Source of the DNA: Chryseobacterium echinoideorum | Lineage (GTDB): Bacteria > Bacteroidota > Bacteroidia > Flavobacteriales > Weeksellaceae | DNA: 64,000 nt | Direction: 5' to 3' | Assembly: GCF_007474535.1 (NCBI RefSeq) | Contig: NZ_VKNW01000007.1 | Coordinates: forward strand, 124,001-188,000 | Shown here: piece after piece, positions 61,652-64,000 of the stretch | How the letters are laid out: the number at the start of each line of letters is the position of its first letter | Numbering within the stretch: the stretch's first letter is position 1 | Translations under genes and position numbers: made by a program | Notes under the pieces: model-generated | Told to the model about the DNA's origin: nothing | Databases searched by the model: none | The model's input: only the letters and a program-made list of their open reading frames with translations

Positions 61652-62164
61652 TTAGGCAATTATTAAAATTTCTCGTCTTAAATCTTCAATCGTTGCTCCG
61701 ATAAAATCGTTTTCATTCATATAATTCATAATGAAAACAGTTTTAAACTCATTAAGATCAGGATTATTGTTTAGACTTTCGTACGTTTTGTGCAGCAGAT
61801 CAATAATGGCATTTTTAGAATCAACAATATTCTGCCATGAGTTTTTGGTAATATACAACTGCTGCGACGCATTATATTCAAATTCTTCGATGATGGTTTT
61901 TTCGGTAAGAAAAATAAACTCATGTATCGCCAGATCTTTGTCAAATTTCTGAATAAGATTGGAAGGTTTTATTCTTTCTAAAAAGAGGGTCATCCTTTCA
62001 TAAGAATGAGTCTTGTTTTCGGAGTTCGATTTTACAGAAAGTAACTTTAATTCCTGATTTTTTAAATTAATGTAGGTATAAACAAACTGCCTGAGCAAAA
62101 CCAAAAAAGGAATTGCAATAACTAATGCCGCAGCATACGGAAAATACTCTGAAAAGTCTGACAT
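61652..62164 (-). CDS. Hypothetical membrane-anchored protein, 170 aa
   Basis: I do not recognise a named family. One N-terminal helix (YFPYAAALVIAIPFLVLLRQFV) is followed by an entirely helical cytoplasmic part: LKLLSVKSNSENKTHSYERM, TLFLERIKPSNLIQKFDKDL, FIFLTEKTIIEEFEYNASQQ and IVDSKNAIIDLLHKTYESLN. The TLFLERIKPSNLI motif looks conserved, as is common in flavobacterial proteins of this size. It is 21 bp upstream of ppa on the same strand and probably co-transcribed. Confidence 0.75.
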   Translation of the reverse strand: MSDFSEYFPYAAALVIAIPFLVLLRQFVYTYINLKNQELKLLSVKSNSENKTHSYERMTLFLERIKPSNLIQKFDKDLAIHEFIFLTEKTIIEEFEYNASQQLYITKNSWQNIVDSKNAIIDLLHKTYESLNNNPDLNEFKTVFIMNYMNENDFIGATIEDLRREILIIA

Positions 62165-62200
62165 AATTTAAGGATGCAAAATTAATAATATTTTATGAAT

Positions 62201-63133
62201 TTACAGCTCAAATAGTGCAGGTCTTTGGGTAACCTCATGATAACAGACACTTTTTGCATCAAAATAATGGTAAACAAGGCTTTTCCGCGTTCTGTTTTTA
62301 TCTAAATGGGGCTCTCCACCGTGTAAAATATTGGCATGCCATATCAAAAGATCTCCCTTTTTTGCTCTGAAAATCTCTTTTTTCAGTCCCAGTTCTTTTA
62401 CTTTTTCTTCAAGAAATTCTTCGTAGGCTTTGTAGCTTTTTTTTCCAATTTTCAGCGATGTTCCTTCATTATCATAATCAGAATTTAAAAAGTAGGGAAG
62501 CTTATGACTTTTAGGAATGTAATGTAATGCACCATTGCTTTCATCCACATCTTCAAGAGCAATCCAAACCCCTAATAATCCGCCTAAAGGATAAGTTGTC
62601 ATGTGAATGCTGTCTGAATGAGTTTTCTGCTGGCTTCCGTTGATAAAATTGATACTTTGAAAAAGTTTAGCATCTCCATCCATTAAGACAGATAAAAATT
62701 CGAGTAGTTTTTTATCATTTCCGATATTTTTTAAGATTTCAGAATGATGAATGACAAACATCAGCTTTCCGGCATATCGGAACTTGATAATTCCGTCTTT
62801 CAGAAGCCTGTCTATCTCGCTGTTGATCTGATCTACAGTTTCCGATGAAAGATAATTCCGAAGTACGAGAAATCCGTTTTCATCAAAACCCTGTGCGCTC
62901 AGTTTGTTTTCTTCAGATAGATTTTTATAAAATTCAGTATTATAAAGCTTTTGAGCATCAAACTGCCTTTCATGATGAGGAAGATGTGCAAAATCTTTGC
63001 TTGAAATGCTGGAAAAATAGCTTTTATCAATTCCGTATTTTTTATAAAGCGGAATATTATGCTCCAATTTTTTTTTGTTGAAAAAATTATAGATGATGTA
63101 AGGAAGCTTATACTGACGAATTTTATTAAGCAT
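62201..63133 (-). CDS. Phytanoyl-CoA dioxygenase (PhyH) family protein
   Basis: This 310-residue Fe(II)/2-oxoglutarate oxygenase has the double-stranded beta-helix metal site: HSDSIHMTTYPLGGLLGVWI with the HxD pair (His 168 region), LGVWIALEDVDESNGALHYI, PKSHKLPYF, and the second His in KGDLLIWHANILHGGEPHLD with Arg in RTRKSLVYHYF binding 2-oxoglutarate. The substrate is unknown; hydroxylation of a lipid or small metabolite is typical. It is followed upstream by the truncated acyltransferase-like gene. Confidence 0.88.
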   Translation of the reverse strand: MLNKIRQYKLPYIIYNFFNKKKLEHNIPLYKKYGIDKSYFSSISSKDFAHLPHHERQFDAQKLYNTEFYKNLSEENKLSAQGFDENGFLVLRNYLSSETVDQINSEIDRLLKDGIIKFRYAGKLMFVIHHSEILKNIGNDKKLLEFLSVLMDGDAKLFQSINFINGSQQKTHSDSIHMTTYPLGGLLGVWIALEDVDESNGALHYIPKSHKLPYFLNSDYDNEGTSLKIGKKSYKAYEEFLEEKVKELGLKKEIFRAKKGDLLIWHANILHGGEPHLDKNRTRKSLVYHYFDAKSVCYHEVTQRPALFEL

Positions 63134-63203
63134 TTTCTATGATTCAAAAACAGATATAAATGTAGGAAATAATATTTACAAAGAAGTTTAAGACTCCATT
63201 AAA

Positions 63204-64000
63204 TTACGATTTTATGATAAATTTCAATTTAAGCATTTTTCTGATGAGCTGTTTCTTTGAATATTCTAATAAACGATACGGACGCAATTCCGGACGAAAG
63301 CCCCGAAAAAACTCTTCCACATTGGGAATTTCGCCTCCTTCAAAATCGAAAATTCTATTGCCGATATTCTCTTTTATAGCATGATCAATCAATACGGAAG
63401 CTCCTGAAATTTTCACATATTCTTTGTCATTGAAAGTTCCTAAAAGCGCAGCTGTATCATCATCAATGTAGGTAATAATGGTATTGATTATTTTTCCGTG
63501 AAAACAGAATGCAGTAATTTCAATACAATTTTCATCCGCCATCTTTTTAAAAATACTCAAAAAAGAATCAATATCCTCTTCTTTGCTTGCTCCCAAAAAG
63601 TTTTGTCTGATAAAACTTTCAGATTCACTGAAACTTATTTTTTTGATTTCAGAATGACTGATCACTTCCTCATCAAGCCTTAGCTTTCTTTTTCTTTTGG
63701 GTGAATATCCGGAATATACTTTCTGATAATCTTCTGGAGTAATAAGAAAATTCTTTTTCGTTTTTAGATGAGTTTTAAATTGATTGTATTCATTAAAAGT
63801 ATAAATCCTGATCAGATAATTCTGTTCCAGAAAGCGTAGAAAAGCTTCATTCATATCAACATCATCTGCTTTGGAAAAAATACCGAGCTGCTGACAAAGC
63901 ATCGGGTTATGAACGATTTTTTTACCCAATTTAATGACATACGGAACCGGCATTACAGCTTCATAATCTTTATAAACCAAAAGCTCCCATTTCTTATCAG
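63204..64000 (-). CDS. GNAT/FemAB-like protein, 5' end cut by the window edge
   Basis: The frame stays open to the last base, so the N-terminus is missing; about 265 residues remain, reading DKKWELLVYKDYEAVMPVPY at the visible start. This W-x-L-V ... EAVMPVPY beginning and the later GKIINTIITYIDDDTAALLG then SGASVLIDHAIKENIGNRIF and FDFEGGEIPNVEEFFRGFRP are like bacterial GNAT-fold proteins related to FemAB. The function is unknown. It is on the same strand as the PhyH-family gene. Confidence 0.75.
   Translation of the reverse strand, partial: DKKWELLVYKDYEAVMPVPYVIKLGKKIVHNPMLCQQLGIFSKADDVDMNEAFLRFLEQNYLIRIYTFNEYNQFKTHLKTKKNFLITPEDYQKVYSGYSPKRKRKLRLDEEVISHSEIKKISFSESESFIRQNFLGASKEEDIDSFLSIFKKMADENCIEITAFCFHGKIINTIITYIDDDTAALLGTFNDKEYVKISGASVLIDHAIKENIGNRIFDFEGGEIPNVEEFFRGFRPELRPYRLLEYSKKQLIRKMLKLKFIIKS

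Noticed and set aside
1..64000. CRISPR arrays, rRNA or tRNA genes
   Set aside because: No regularly spaced direct repeats, and no G+C-rich cloverleaf-like segments were found in any intergenic stretch.

Overview
The window looks like a chromosomal segment of a Bacteroidota bacterium of the Flavobacteriia, most like Chryseobacterium or a close Weeksellaceae relative. The reasons are the low G+C content, A/T-rich ribosome-binding regions, many -7 boxes of the TAnnTTTG type, a fused SecDF, a type IX secretion (T9SS) sorting domain on a subtilase, TonB-dependent barrel proteins and a grasp-with-spasm peptide cluster. Genus assignment is inference. No tRNA, rRNA or CRISPR array was seen.

Layout. 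1-6200: end of a symporter-type histidine kinase, a single-domain response regulator and two AMP-forming acyl-CoA synthetases (propionate- and acetate-type). 6375-10254: a small unknown gene, the RelA/SpoT (p)ppGpp enzyme and the NhaA antiporter. 10255-14461: an accessory island inserted at the 3' end of nhaA. It holds a RiPP cluster (SPASM maturase, ATP-grasp ligase, a secreted protein, a 66-residue candidate precursor) and a divergent HTH regulator, and it ends in a broken second copy of the nhaA 3' end. 14533-23633: mostly housekeeping (BrkB-like membrane protein, RlmH, TrmL, PAP2, TatA, MFS transporter, SecDF). 23921-33539: HemN, an amino-acid permease, a Tyr/Asn-rich lipoprotein, DapF, MltG and an outer-membrane barrel. 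33592-36734: sugar-nucleotide and surface-polysaccharide genes. 36881-50407: secreted subtilase, acyltransferase-fold protein, cation/proton antiporter, ABC-F protein, siderophore receptor with a PepSY-type membrane protein, peroxiredoxin and an MscS channel. 50492-53173: purF and purC, separated by an insertion-like element coding for a four-helix-bundle protein. 53206-64000: DUF3307/SatD pair, a tiny ORF with its own terminator, endonuclease V, M28 peptidase, aminotransferase, a membrane pyrophosphatase fused to an OmpA domain beside a soluble pyrophosphatase, a phytanoyl-CoA dioxygenase-like protein and a truncated acyltransferase-like gene.

The most interesting region is 10156-14424. An 86-bp perfect direct repeat, one copy inside nhaA and one in the remnant, brackets the graspetide-type cluster. 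The sequence on either side of the two copies is what a single crossover between the chromosome and a circular (or transformed) DNA carrying an nhaA 3' fragment would leave. Excision would remove 4,183 bp and give nhaA a longer C-terminus. A second insertion-like unit, at 52008-52450, has heptamer-built inverted repeats around a four-helix-bundle ORF and resembles the intervening sequences of 23S rRNA genes, but lies between two purine genes.

Limits: functions are assigned by recognising motifs by eye, without database searches. Promoters are matches to the Bacteroidota consensus, and terminators are hairpins with T-runs read by eye.
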